Positions 10,109-21,889 are shown, counted from the first letter of the stretch. The stretch is DNA of 64,000 nucleotides from Rhipidocladum racemiflorum (GCA_036346355.1 CM070584.1:51419097-51483096), one strand, 5' to 3'. Made by a program: numbers and translations. The notes: a model not told the origin generated them from the sequence alone.

Positions 10109-12724
10109 TGTGACGGACCGCCTTTTTGGGGCAGTGCGAAACTCACAACAGTTACCCAGGAAGACTAACTGTTGGAAAACAAGAGTAAAATTACCTGGCC
10201 AAAAGCCAATTCAACACTTTTATTCAATATAGCCGGCCTAACGACCGGATTTTACAAGAGAAGCATCCAAGCTTCTAGACTTACACTACCAAAAGAGAGA
10301 AACCACAGGCAGGGCCTGAGCGAAGACAAAGACCTAGAACCAGACTAAATCGCCATCTACGATCTCCTGGTAGGCTCCAGCACCTTCGAACTCTGAAAGG
10401 GCGGGGGTTTGCAAGGGTGAGTACAGAGTACTCAACAAGTCGTACGGAACCACTGAATACTATATGTAGGGTTAATCAAGGGATGGCAGTAGGGTTTAGT
10501 ATCTGGATGCAGTTTTATTTCACAACTCATTTTACATTTGAAGCACAAATCAATAAATAAGTAATTTGAATTTCACAAGTTTCAACAACACTTAACCAAT
10601 TCTTTCACAATTACCAATACAGTAACTTAAGCTTAGTTACGGGTATCAACCCCGATTCCAACTTAACTTCATTAACCGGAAGTACGGCGTAACCGATTAC
10701 AATTAAGATTAACTCTGCAGAGCGGCTCAGCTTTACCCACAAGATATCTATAACCTTTATGCCAATCTCGAGTTTTCATGCAACTTAAATGCATGTGGCC
10801 CAGTTTAGACTATCACGGCATTTCGTTTAATCATTCCTGTCCTTTAGTTGTTTACCGATAGTACCGCTACCTTGGACTCAGGGTCCCCATTAGCGTCTAC
10901 CGTTGTGAGAACCAAGAATGTCACTTTGGACCATTCCCGTTCCACCCCTCCGGTCCATTTCCCTGCCGGGAAGGCCCGGTCCCCATTCTCTTCCAGAGAA
11001 TGGTAGCCACCAAGACAGTCCAATTATTATCTCAGGAATGACTAACTTACTGAGCCATGTCGGATACGGGTCACCGACCAGTCCGACCTGTGGTTGAGCG
11101 GGAACTAAGTTATTTACTTTGCTCAAGGGGATCATTAACCTTACACTTTTTGCCAAAGACCAAGCCTTCATTCACAGACCCATTCCGGTACTCGCAGTAC
11201 CGGCCACCAGACCAAACAAGGCATTAATCACCAGCCGGGGATCGGAATCTCATCCACTCCGGGATTAATCCGACATCTGTCCCTCGATCGCAAAGACTTT
11301 TATAAACAATCCGAATCGGAGATTCGGCAGCATTTTCTTTAAACCCAGGTTTTGAACTAACCCAATAGTATTATCTAACCTATTCATGGCAATAAGCAGT
11401 TAACTAGGGTTCCAGAGGATTAACAGGGTTCAATCATTTCAAGGAGGTTCAATGAGCAATTCGGTATTACCTAATTATCATGTCATTCTAAGATACTGGA
11501 TTTCAATAATTCAACATACATTAAAGTAATGCGGTATAAAAATAATTACTACTATAGCATGGCATGATGGGATCAATATGATCAAAGGTGTACGGCTTGC
11601 CTTGCGAGGCAGCTGGATCGGATGAGTCGTCGAGGAAGTAGTCGTACTGCGCTCCCGTCTGGTCCGACGTCTGCTCCGGGAACTGCTCCGACTCCAGGGA
11701 CTGCTCCGGCTCCACTGGCGTCTCAACGGTCGAATCTAGCGCGAAAAGACAACCAACATAAATAAACGACAAAACAACAAATCAAAAGAAAACTAAATCG
11801 AAACTAAACCTGAATCCTGCCTGAAGGAACGGAGGGCAAAACTGGGATTTTGGGAATTTTCTGAGTTTCTGATTTGGGAACGGACAGCATTTCTGGACTC
11901 AGGGGATCGAAACGGTTCGGGAAAAGTATTTGGTGGAGCTCTGGGATTTTCCGGGCTATTTTTGGAATTAAAACGAATTTTCGGATTTATATAATTAAAT
12001 AAAAATCCGAAATTGTTTTTACTGTTTGGAATGGCGCTGGGCCGGCTTTCGGCGCGAAAATGGGCCACGGCCCACGGGCGAGGTCGGGCCACGCCTGGCT
12101 CGCGAGCGGCCCACCGGCAGCGCGGGGAAAAGAAGGGCGGGAGGAGGTCGACGGCGGGGCCCGCCGTCGCTGGCACGGGGCACGGAGAGGCTAGGCACCT
12201 GGCTAAACAGGAGGGCGAGGGCTGGCGCGGCGCATGGCAGTGGCGGCACGGAGGCGGCGAAGGGCGAGGCGAGAGGAGGAGCTCACCGAGAGGAGAGGAG
12301 GCGGGCGAGTTGGACTGAGGAGGAGCGGCTTTTATAGGGCGAGCGGCGAGGCGAGGCAGGGCGCTGGCGCGTGGCGGCGGCTGCAACAGAAAGTGCATGG
12401 CGATGGCACTGCCGGGGACGACCGCGACCATGAGGGCGGCGAGGCGCTGGCAGCGGTTGGCGCGGGCGCTACAGCGGGCGCTGGCACGACGCGGCGTGTC
12501 GGAGACGGAGGCGATGGCGGCCATGGTCGGCGAGGCCGGGCCGGGCCGAGGAGAGCAGGCCGGCGGGAGCGGCCGCATGGGCCGAACGGGAGCAGGCCGC
12601 ACGGCCCAAGAGCAAAGGATTCGGCCCAAAACGAGGTTAGAGATTCAAACTCAATTCCAATTTTCCAAAACCAAATTCAAACGCAAAGCAATTCAAATTC
12701 ATTTTGAAATTTGAGGTTGTTTCA
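10109..12724 (-). repeat. 5' LTR of the Tekay-like element
   Basis: Starts TGAAAC and ends CCGTCACA on the minus strand. A TATA box at 12327-12337 is the likely start region of the element's own transcript. GC-rich block at 12040-12600. Confidence 0.95.
12327..12337 (-). promoter_or_regulatory. TATA box of the Tekay-like 5' LTR
   Basis: Minus-strand CTATAAAAGCC, conserved at 3947-3957 in the other LTR. It separates the GC-rich U3 part from the AT-rich downstream part. Confidence 0.6.
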
Positions 12725-12729
12725 CGTCA
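12725..12729. repeat. Target-site duplication CGTCA (right)
   Basis: Matches 1735-1739 exactly. Confidence 0.95.
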
Positions 12730-15700
12730 CATCTTCTAGAAAGGTGGAGCATATAATATAAACATCTGCAACAAATAATAAGCAATCCAGTGTTTCTATG
12801 TTGCCATATGAACTTCTAGCTTCAGGCTTCAGCTGATACAAGAGCACACCTTTTGCATAGATTGCACTATATGTCTTTATGTTTAGATATACAGGAACCT
12901 TGCGGTGTTCTAGGTGGCCTAACATATCAGAATATTGCTTATTTAGCTAGGAAGACATTAATTGCAAACAACTTCATATCTGCCACTTCGTTTCTTGAGC
13001 CTGATATCCAGGGTGTCTAAATTCCGTAGGATTTCGTTGAACTTTCATGCAACTCTGTGAGGATGCACCCCAATTCTCTGTTCATTACCGTACCCATGGC
13101 CATAGATGGTAATGACGCTTGAGACCTCTTTAGGAGGGCTTAAGTTTGAGGTTAGAACGTAAGTTTAAATCTCGGCCAATAGTGTGTTCTTGGTGTGGTT
13201 TCTTGTTCTTAAGCTCTCTCTATATTAATTAAGACGCTAAAGCTGCCCTCCTGTTTGTGAGCTACTGGGGATGGACAAGCTCAAGGCCTCAAGCGGTTAT
13301 CTGTTTCTTGGATGGGGATGGATCGTGATTATCTGTTTTTTTTTTTTTTTGGAAAAATGCATTGTGTTATCAGATCCAGAATTTCGCTGTTTAGATCTAT
13401 TACTTCGCTTTTAGTTGCCGGTCCTTTCTGCTTGGGACTAAAGGGTGGGGGTGACAACCTGCACATTATACGTGGTACATGGTTTTGTATCGTCAGAAAA
13501 GCAATATGGTTGGTTCTGCCTGTCAAGAATGCGACCGTATGGCACCTAATGAGGCTAACTTTGTTCCGATAAAACTAGTTTACTTTGTATATATAAACCA
13601 TAGTTACCGGATTCGTTGTAAACCCTTTCAAATTGCGAACCGAATTTGTCAAACCCGAACAGTTTATGGTACAAGATTCGTGTTCACAGTGAAAATTGGA
13701 AGAAAAAGTGGTTAATTGCGAACCCGAATCTCGTACCATGACTCTGATGAACCGTGCTTCTGGTAACTCTGCTTTAGAATGTTGTTCAGTGGATGAGGTG
13801 GGGGTATTCATTAGGGCTTTGAATGTACAGCCAGTATAGGTGAACAAACAGTCCATGACTTTCGTGTAGTTATCAATGACACTAGTTGGCGAGCAACAAG
13901 GCCACGAGTCTGGTCGCTTAAATTGGATATTGCTGGGCCCATAGTTGGTTCATTGGGGTCCTTGCGGTGGTTAGATGACTGGATACGTACTGCAGTGGTG
14001 GTTTCATGTTGGACAGTAGCATGCGCAGACATTTACTCTAACGGAGTTGTTTGTGATCAGACGTCAGATAATTTTTTTTTGTTGCAGCTATAGTTACATT
14101 TGCAAAGCTACAATGAATTTATTACGTTTTGTTGCAAACGGTGATTACAAATGTTGCACGCATTGTAAAAAATGTTGCGACAAAGCATCCGATGGAAAGC
14201 TTCCCATGGGACATCCAAGCCCTAGTCCTTCCCTTACTCTAATTTGCAGATTTTGTGAACGTAAGGAGACATTTAGGAAAGCATCAGTTAGAGAGCCACC
14301 ATCAAGTGGATCACTTAGGATGTTTCTTGAGTCCTTCCTTAGCTGATGAAGCTGCTCACTTCATGGGCTTTATGTGTTGTAAGGCAAGCTCATGGTTGTA
14401 CGCCTGTGAACTAGCAGGAGCATGCTAAATAATTATTAGGTATTGGCCGAGGAATCCTTAATTAGTGCAAGCAAGATAGAGAGGTAACTCCATGCGTCAA
14501 TTTTGCTTCAAGGCCTGCCATATTTCTAGCATCAGATGTGCTATCTGTTTTATACCATGTTAGTATGTTACTGCACTTTTCTTGAGGAATGTAAGTAGTT
14601 GAGATCCATCATGTGTCCAATTTTTAGATGTTTTGTTATAAATCCAAGCTGGCACAAATTTTTTCAAATTTCTGCTATTGATTCAAGCTGGCGTACAACT
14701 AACTATTCTTAAGCATCTCTGTACCTGCCTTTCGAACCCTGAGTGTGCAGGGTGCACTTCTGTAGAGTTACTTTTAACTACACTGATGAGTAGTTTGGTA
14801 TGTCTTTGCACACGTCCTGCAAATTGCAATTGAGAACCGTACATTGGAGGACATGTTCTGCAATACTCAGTACTGACCCGTACAGTAGCTAAGAGACATG
14901 AGGGCGGCATGTAGGGTCCATAGTTTTTAAGAAGCAGCTTCCTTTGTTAATTATCTGTGGAAGAACTGGGGTCGTTGATAGGCTACAGATTTTTGCCAAC
15001 ATTAATTTGGTTAGGAAGGTCTTGGTTGGTTCGAACAACTTGCTCGACCGTTCCTTATCGCCACCGTACCTTGTGGTTCAATTGATCTCCAGCATCTCAC
15101 GCGCCCTCCATTTCCTTGTTTCTTCCTGAAATTCCTATTATGCCTACAAGATTGCTACTAAGCTGATTATTGCTGCAACCGATTTTATAGAAACCATTGG
15201 TACTGTGACCAATTTTCTTTGGCAATTCTATGATCACATTTTGTGTTGAAACAGGCTTCGCGGAGGTGCATATCTTACTCCACCACAAAGTGCTAGTTGC
15301 CTTGTGATGTTTGGGCAACTCATCCACAGGTGCTACTTTCGTTAATAAAATATATTCTGCATTTACAGTTCTCGGGTGTTACTTCTCGGTATAACAGATC
15401 TGTATTGTGCACTTGTTTTTTTTTTTTTCTTATCCAACATTTCAGATCCTGACTTGATAGGGAATTATATGTTCGAGGAATTAGGATGATCATCAGCTCT
15501 AGAGAATGCATTTCATCAGCAGAGCATCTAGTACGAGCACACCGGTGGCCATGCTAATTGTTACTCCTTTTGGAACTGAATGTTAAGGTAATGCATGATA
15601 ATTTGCACGTAAACCTTAAACTATATAACGGTATCCCGTCAAATAGGGATACGACACGACGGGATACGTCTCCGCTGTTGGATGCAACGTCCTTGTCCCA

Positions 15701-16091
15701 TGTCCCTTTCCAATTGAGCCAGATACATTTGTGTCATTGCTCCCAACCTATTCGATGCTTCATCTCTTCCATGCCTCTCCTCCCAATCATACCACCGTAT
15801 TTACCGTGCTTTCCGCCGGCGACTGCATGCAAGGCTGCCTTTGTGGTGGGAGTACGAAGCTTGGCCAAGGTGCTTTTCCTCTCGACATGATTGATGGTGT
15901 GTTGACGACGTCGCAGCAGGCTGTCGAGGCTGACGAGGAAAAGGCCAACGAGGATGGACAAGATGTGATCTGCGAGATGGATCTCTGTGGTGTGGCCGCA
16001 ATAGTGGCCACCTCTGATGCCACTGGCCTCAAATTACTATATCACCTTCTTCCCGCTCTACTCCATGGTGCGCGAGATGGATCTTGACAAC
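12730..16091. other. Gene-poor interval with weak repeats
   Basis: No gene is supported. At 13125-13260 there is a segment with a B-box-like GTTTAAATC and a pyrimidine-rich tail that could be an old tRNA-derived SINE (weak). At 14080-14190 the word GTTGCA/TTGCAA recurs, as in degenerate grass repeats. Open frames at 15731-16087 and 15787-16032 match nothing I recognise. Confidence 0.4.
13667..13738. repeat. Short inverted repeat
   Basis: Arms of about 23 bp (13667-13689 and 13716-13738) pair with three mismatches and leave a 26-nt loop. It may be the core of a small MITE relic. Confidence 0.5.
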
Positions 16092-16099
16092 GCCGCAGG

Positions 16100-16486
16100 T
16101 AGGACCGTAAACGGGCCGAGCTCAAGCGGGTTTGGGGCTCTCAGGCTCGAGCTCGGTAAGGCTCGAGCCGAGCTCGAGTTGGGGTTCGAGCCTTGATCCA
16201 AGCTCGAGCTCGGCTCGATCCAAGCTCGAGTAGGCTCGGTAAGCATGATAAGCTTGGTAGGCTCGGTAAACCTAGTAAGCTCGGTAACAAGCTCGAGTAC
16301 ACTCGGCTCGAATAAGCTTGGTAAAAAGCTCGAGTAAGCTCGATTCACGAAGGCTCGATCCAAGCTCGAGTAGGCTCGCGAGCTATTCGAGTTCGGCTCA
16401 ATGAAGCTCACGAGCTCGAGTTCGGCTCGTTTGAAGCTCGAACCGAGCTCGAGTAGCTCGCGAGCTCGGGCTTTTTTTATAGCCCT
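16100..16486. mobile_element. Non-autonomous hAT-type element rich in GAGCTCGAG
   Basis: 387 bp. The ends are inverted copies: TAGGACCGTAAACGGGCCGA on the left, and TAGGGCTATAAA...GCCCGAGCTC read from the right. The interior is almost entirely degenerate copies of the self-complementary words GAGCTCGAGC/GCTCGAGTAGGCTCG. The 8-bp flanks GCCGCAGG (16092-16099) and ACCGCAAG (16487-16494) match at 6 of 8 positions, in line with the 8-bp duplication of hAT elements. TAGGGCTGTAAACGAGCC-type ends are typical of plant hAT MITEs (from memory). Confidence 0.7.
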
Positions 16487-16964
16487 AACCGCAAGGGAGT
16501 CTGCGAAGAGGAAGATGTAGTGGTAATGGCTAGGCCTGTGAGATGGAGGATAAACTTGGAAGGCATAAACTTGTTGAAAGCACTATGCCTCTGTTAATCC
16601 ATGATGAAACCATGGCCGCAGATGGATTTTCTTTAGGTGCACTCAAGTTGTTTGTTAAAATGTGTAGCTAGGATATGCAACATAGTTGCATGTTAATTTT
16701 CATGACTTGTGTTGCTTTTTTAGTTGTTGCGTTGTCATATTAATTTTCTCATGTTGCAATTATTTCTCGATCGATTAGTACCCCTCTTGCATTGTTATCA
16801 CGAGATATTTGGTGTGAATTGGTTCATATCAGCGAGTAATTTTATGCTAATTGCCCATCTTGTTCTGCTATATTATTAGATGGTAGAACCAGGTCATGAT
16901 TTTTGTGGCATTAAGTGCTGTGATACATTGGCAACATGCATGTATTTTCATTCAGTGAGAATTG
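16487..16964. other. AT-rich spacer
   Basis: Nothing recognisable between the hAT-type element and the GAAACTT array. Confidence 0.4.
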
Positions 16965-18450
16965 GCCAATGTAGTTTAACTTGGCCTGATGAAACTTGCT
17001 GAATCAAGTATGAAACTTTTTGAAACCTTCTTAAACTTCTAGAAGTTTTCTAATTTTTTGTGAAACTTGTTGAAACCTACATGAAACTTTGATCTTGAAA
17101 CCTAAATTTCCATGAAAATTGGTGAAATCTGCTTGAAACATCAACCCGAAACATGAAATTTCCATGATTCTCTATGTATTTTACACTAGTCAAGATTCTC
17201 TGTTTAACACCCCTATATTACACAGAGTTGGCTATCCAACTCCTAGCGGCGATGAAGCACGAGTAACGCAGAGTGGAGGATGCGGCGGCTTAGACATGCA
17301 AGCTAGGCATGGGTGCAGCGGCAGTGGATATGCATGAGCAGGGTGTGGCTGTGGCTCTCAAACACTCGGGGAGGTCATATTATCGTTTGTGAGCTCCTCA
17401 TCTTCTTTGTTGCCTGAAACATGCTTGATTTTCTGCTTTTGAAATATGGAAGCTATTGGAAATTGCTTGAATGTTGCTTTTTGGAAGTAGAAACTTGTCG
17501 AAACCTACTTGAATTTTGCTTTTAAAATATGAAACTTTAATCGGATTTTGGTAAAACATGCTTGAATTTTTGCCTTTTAAAACGTACAACTTTTTGGAAC
17601 TTGGATAAAACCTGCTTTAATTTTGCTTTTGAAATGTGAAACTTGTTGTAACGTTGTGAAACCTACTCAAGTTTTTGTTATTCAAATGTGAGACTTGTTG
17701 AAACTTTTGTGAAACTTACTAAACTCAGTGAAACCTACTTAAATTTTACTTTTTGAAATGTGAAATTGTTGTTGGAACTTGATGAAACCAGCTTGAATTT
17801 GCCTTTTGAAACGTGAAATATGTTGGGACTTGGTGAAACGTACTTTAATTTTGCTTCTGAAAGGTGAAACTTGCTAAAACATTGTGAAACCTGCTTGAAC
17901 ATTTCATTCAAGTTTCATTAGGTTCCATATAAGTTTTTTTTTCTAGAAGTTTCAAGCAAGTTTCATTAGTTTTCATGAAGTTTTGTTCAAGTTTCATAAA
18001 AGTTTCACGCTAATTTGTAACAATTCCTGTCTTACTCTTTAATGTTTCATGTAAGTTTTAAGATGTCGTAGTTACAATTATGTAAGTTTCGTAAAGTTTC
18101 ATGCAAACTTCATTAGGTTTCATGAAGTTTCGTTCAAGTTCCACGTCAATTTGTGACTATTCCTTTTTTTTGCTTACTCTTCATTCACGAAACTGCTTGA
18201 AACTTGAAAAATGTACTTGAAACTTTTTGGATTTAGCTATTAAAACTTAAAAGTTATCCAGACATGCATGAATTGTGATTTTGAAAACATAAACTTTACA
18301 TTTCGAAACCTAAATCTTATTAGAACTTGCTTTTAATTATTGAAATCATTTTACTAAATAATTTTAAAATGTCTTGAAGCCTGCATAAAACTTTCCACGA
18401 AACACACTAAAAAATACATTCATAAAACTTTTTTTCCCACGAAAACCTGA
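16965..18450. repeat. Degenerate GAAACTT/TTTCAAG array with an orientation switch
   Basis: From 16965 to about 17905 the plus strand carries many spaced copies of TGAAACYTRCTTGAATTTTG and GAAACTTGTTG, at a period of about 60 bp. From about 17905 to 18180 the same words appear as their complements (CAAGTTTCATTAGGTTTCAT), and GAAACTTG returns at 18185-18450. It looks like a minisatellite or the interior of a MULE/foldback-type element. No clean ends were found. Confidence 0.75.
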
Positions 18451-18580
18451 AACCCTATGAAACTGCTGTTGCGTGGGCTAGCAGCAGATTCGATGTTTTC
18501 ATATATCTATGCATAGTTGGTTTGTTTTTGTTTGGTATTGCATTATGCTAGAAAACGGTGTTTGGTTGGGTCGGCTGCGG

Positions 18581-18865
18581 GTGTGTTTGGTTACCTGCAC
18601 CATTTTAGTTTGTTTCGTATAAGCCATCCAGGCTAGCTTTGACCTGACTGAGTGGATGCAAGTTAAGTTGTTTGGTTGCTTGTTTTTGCATCTCACGGGC
18701 CTGCATATTAGAGAGAAGTCCAATTTATGTGTTTTCTCCATCCTGTATGAGTGGGTGCAATTGCATCCACCTGCCCAGGATGAATAGGAAACCAAACATG
18801 TGTCTAACAGATACAATTGCATCCACTCATGCGATTCAGACACCATGCAAGCAATCAAACACAGT
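18581..18865. mobile_element. Putative MITE with TGTGTTTGGTT ends
   Basis: Left end GTGTGTTTGGTTACCTGCAC pairs imperfectly with the right end read backwards (ACTGTGTTTGATTGCTTGCA). Inner segments (GGATGCAAGT / GGATGCAATT, and CCATCC words) are also partly palindromic. The size (285 bp) suits a MITE. No target-site duplication was resolved. Confidence 0.45.
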
Positions 18866-19740
18866 GTATGCGCCAGACCAGCTATTAACCAACGCCTGCC
18901 TATTTGTTTGCGGCCGGGCCCAGCCCAGCCCAGCTATAAAGCTCGGCTGCGCTAGGCTTGGGGCATGGCCACTACGGTCCGGCCTGTGTAAGACCCAGCG
19001 AACACGATCCCTCGTGGAAGATGGAATTGTCCGGTGAGATCCAATAAACGTTAGTGCATGTTGCTCTCGAGAGGAATAATAATACGTTGCGCGTCAACCA
19101 GATCAAGTCAAAGAACAGGTTGCTTTGTAGATACTAAGGCAGTGACTGAGTGGACTACTAGATATCTTCTGTATGAGTTGTAAATGTGTAGTGGAGAAGT
19201 GAAGTTAACAAAGTAGTACTGAGCCGAGGGGTCACATATACTAAACTTTAACTTTGGCAGGAGCTCTTGTTTCCAAAAGGCTCGGAGTAGCAAAGCAGCT
19301 CGACGCACTAGTCTTCAGCTTGTAGTTTTCAGCTTTTCTTTAGGCATCATCTTGATAACAATATCCATCTTCTAGGAACCCTTTCTTTTTCTGAAGCAAG
19401 AATTACCAGCAAATCACAATGATGTTTTGTTTCAGCCTTTGTCCTTTGAATCGCCCATGGAAAGGAGAGAAAGATAAAACGTAGCAGTCGGAAATAGTAA
19501 AGTGTAGAATTGATGAGTGGGAGTGGGACATAAGGGCTTGAATGGATTCGAAGAGTACCTTTGTTTTTTTCTCCTCTCTCTATGAGATGCCAAAGAGTGC
19601 TTCTGTCCAATCGATCTAGAAGTGTGGAGTCAGATGTGCTACAACGGTACAACCACAGTTTGTGTTAGTAAATCCGAAGGACACGATTACTGTGCTGCAC
19701 TGTACTACCCTACCATCTAGAGAGACGCATCATACCTTCT
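18866..19740. other. Spacer with no gene
   Basis: A short GC-rich patch lies at 18890-19000. The remainder is AT-rich with no recognisable coding or repeat structure. Confidence 0.4.
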
Positions 19741-19748
19741 AGTGACAC

Positions 19749-20687
19749 CAGGATTAAAATCTTGTCGAAATCCCGCAAAATCTCGGATTTCGGACCCTCC
19801 CGAGTTTCATAATCCTGATGAAATTAAAAAATTTGAACAAAATTCGAAGTGCTACAGTAACCTATAATATCGCTAATATCTCGGTATATTTGATCAAAAT
19901 CTCGGTGTTTTTGATCAAAACTTGATCAGATTTAATCGAATATTGACCGGATTGTATTCTTCACGTCATTTTCCATGTGGGACAGTCAGTAGATCATCCA
20001 GTTAGTCTATGCACACCTCGATTGTCAGAATTTTTAAAAATTTCTCAAGCGTGATCATCATTTGAAAATTTTATGAGAATATTATTGATGCATCAGAACC
20101 ATCCAAAATTTTTTCAAAACTTTCTAACATTGTTTGAACTATTTTTCATTTAGTTGAAATTTGTCGGTCAGTCTTCAGAAGCACTTTTTGAATTTTTGAA
20201 AATTCCTCAAGATTGATCATCATCTAAAAATTTTATGGTAATATTATGGATGTGTTATAACCATCCAAAAAATTTTCAAAAGTATCTAATGTGGTTTGTA
20301 CCATTTTTCATTCGGTTGAAATTTACCGAGATTTTATTAGGACAATAGCACTGTTAGATTTTTAAAAAATTCCTCAGGCTTGATCATCATCTGAAATTTT
20401 TATGGGAATATTAGTTTTGTGTCAGGATCATCCCAAAAAAAATTAAAAATTTTTGGCGTCATTTGAACAATTTTTCATTCAGTTGAAATTTACCGAGATT
20501 TTGGCAATTTCGGACGAATTTTCGTTTTTTGGACCAAAATCTCAGAAATCTCGGTTCAAAAAATGCTGGATTTGAATTTTGCTTTCTGAATTTCATTCGG
20601 ATTTCATCCGTAATAACGAGAGTTCGCTGAGATTTCGGATTTCGGAGGGCGACGAGTTTTGACCCCTAAACGAAATTTGGAACCCTG
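19749..20687. mobile_element. Non-autonomous hAT element, 939 bp, perfect 8-bp TSD
   Basis: Flanked by perfect AGTGACAC duplications (19741-19748 and 20688-20695). The ends are CAGGATTAAAAT on the left and CAGGGTTCCAAAT read from the right, both typical of hAT elements (CAGGG termini, 8-bp duplication). The interior holds three tandem units of about 165 bp starting near 20031, 20195 and 20361, each with a TTGATCATCATCT-like word. There is no transposase frame, so it would depend on an autonomous relative. Confidence 0.88.
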
Positions 20688-20740
20688 AGTGACACATTAG
20701 ATCGATGATGCTGAATTGAAAGTAAAAACTCAAGACCAAG

Positions 20741-21195
20741 GGTCTGTTTATTTTTGTTTTAGATTTTTTTTAAAAGCTAATTTTGGGTTGTAGTTGTAGA
20801 AAAGCTAATTCTTCAAAAGTTAAAATCCAAAAATGAACCTATTTGTTTTTGCTTTAGATTCTAAATTCTGACCTCAAAAGCTAAATAAAAAACAAACCGT
20901 TCGATTTTTGAATCCAATTATCACAATCCAGCCCATTCATATACACTAGAATCCACAATGCACTTCATATGTGCTTTTGGATTCCAGCTTTTGGAGAATC
21001 AGATTCTCCATAACCACAATCTAGAATTAGCTTTTAGAGAATTCAAATAAAAAACAAATAGGCCCAAGTGAATTATGGTTTCTAGTGTATATAGATGGGC
21101 CAGATTGTGAGAATTGATTCTTAAAATCAGGCTGTTTGTTTTTTATTCAGCATTTAGGGTTAGAATCCAAAAGCAAAAGCAAAAATAAACAGGTC
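20741..21195. mobile_element. MITE carrying a second copy of its own family
   Basis: The outer element starts GGTCTGTTTATTTTTGTTTT and, read from the right, starts AGGACCTGTTTATTTTTGC. Between its halves sits a related copy (20837-21066). The outer left half resembles the inner copy's right half in reverse complement, and the outer right half resembles the inner left half. Both therefore belong to one palindromic MITE family. Confidence 0.75.
20837..21066. mobile_element. Inner MITE nested in a sibling
   Basis: About 230 bp, bounded by GAACCTATTTGTTTTTGC and, from the right, GGGCCTATTTGTTTTTTAT. It interrupts the outer MITE near its centre. The target-site duplication is not clear; short GAA/TGA words on both sides are ambiguous. 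Confidence 0.7.
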
Positions 21196-21199
21196 CTAA

Positions 21200-21367
21200 T
21201 ACCGCTGCCACTACTCTTACTGTCTTTTTTTATTCTGTTAGGTCCTGGTTAAAACTTAGGCTTTTGTGATAGTGAAAGGTGAAGAACAAAAATGAGATTA
21301 GAATACAAGGTGGGATAAATGGGATTAGACAATCACCGTACAGGTGGGCTTCCGTCGTAATTAATCC
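21200..21367. other. Short spacer
   Basis: Nothing recognisable between the nested MITE and the copia 5' LTR. Confidence 0.3.
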
Positions 21368-21372
21368 TTCAC

Positions 21373-21616
21373 TGTTATGATATAGATAGAATCACATTCT
21401 AAATATGAAATGACTCTATTTATTGGTGAGCGAATCCGAATCTATTTTTAAACACTTTGGCTATATATTGGGCATCCCTTGTAAAGAGATATCAATCTAA
21501 TCTAATAAAGAGAGGGGACTTTGCCTCATGCTTCTGTGTGTGCTTCTGTTATAATTCTTGTGATTTCGTTAGTGTGTTGTTGATTGAACACGGGTGAATA
21601 ACTACGTTTCACAACA
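21373..21616 (+). repeat. 5' LTR of the copia element
   Basis: Clearly alignable with 25499-25739 but with many substitutions, which indicates an old insertion. Confidence 0.88.
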
Positions 21617-21889
21617 TGTTATCAGCATGAAGCTCCGCCGAGGTCGATTGAGATCGTTTGCCTGCATCATTCTACACGGCATCGAAATCGATCGGCAACA
21701 TGTGATTAAATCTACTACGAGCCCTACGTAAGTTCGAGCTACGTAAGTTAATCGCATCTATGCAAATTTAAGCCTACGGACTATTTTACCATAAATTGCA
21801 GATCACTCATTTAATCTAATCACCAATTAGAGTCATATTGAGTATTGTTCATCAATTAAAAAACACAAAGAAATTACAGGGTAAAACGA

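Larger units (their letters stand above)
1740..12724 (-). mobile_element. Full-length Ty3/gypsy chromovirus, Tekay-like
   Basis: An element of 10,985 bp read right to left. LTRs of 2,597 bp (left) and 2,616 bp (right) begin TG and end CA. Perfect 5-bp target-site duplications CGTCA lie at 1735-1739 and 12725-12729. A primer-binding site for initiator tRNA-Met follows the right LTR and a purine tract precedes the left one. Domain order is orf0 relic, gag with zinc knuckles, protease, reverse transcriptase, RNase H, integrase, chromodomain, which defines a chromovirus. LTR length and the upstream orf0-like frame suggest the Tekay/RIRE3-type lineage (inference). The coding region has about five frameshifts, so the copy cannot act alone. 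Confidence 0.96.

Noticed and set aside
11793..12629. 278-residue open frame on the minus strand in the right LTR
   Set aside because: It starts upstream of the LTR TATA box, is built of GC-rich low-complexity sequence, and is not conserved as an open frame in the left LTR (3696-4241 diverges). A composition effect.
13125..13260. Possible SINE
   Set aside because: Only a loose B-box (GTTTAAATC) and no convincing A box or target duplication, so mentioned but not called.
15731..16087. 118-residue frame ending next to the hAT-type element
   Set aside because: No recognisable domain, no partner exon, and overlapping frames on the other strand are equally long.
16965..18450. CRISPR-like or satellite interpretation of the GAAACTT array
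   Set aside because: Units are degenerate, spacers are not unique and the array flips strand; the host is a plant nuclear genome.
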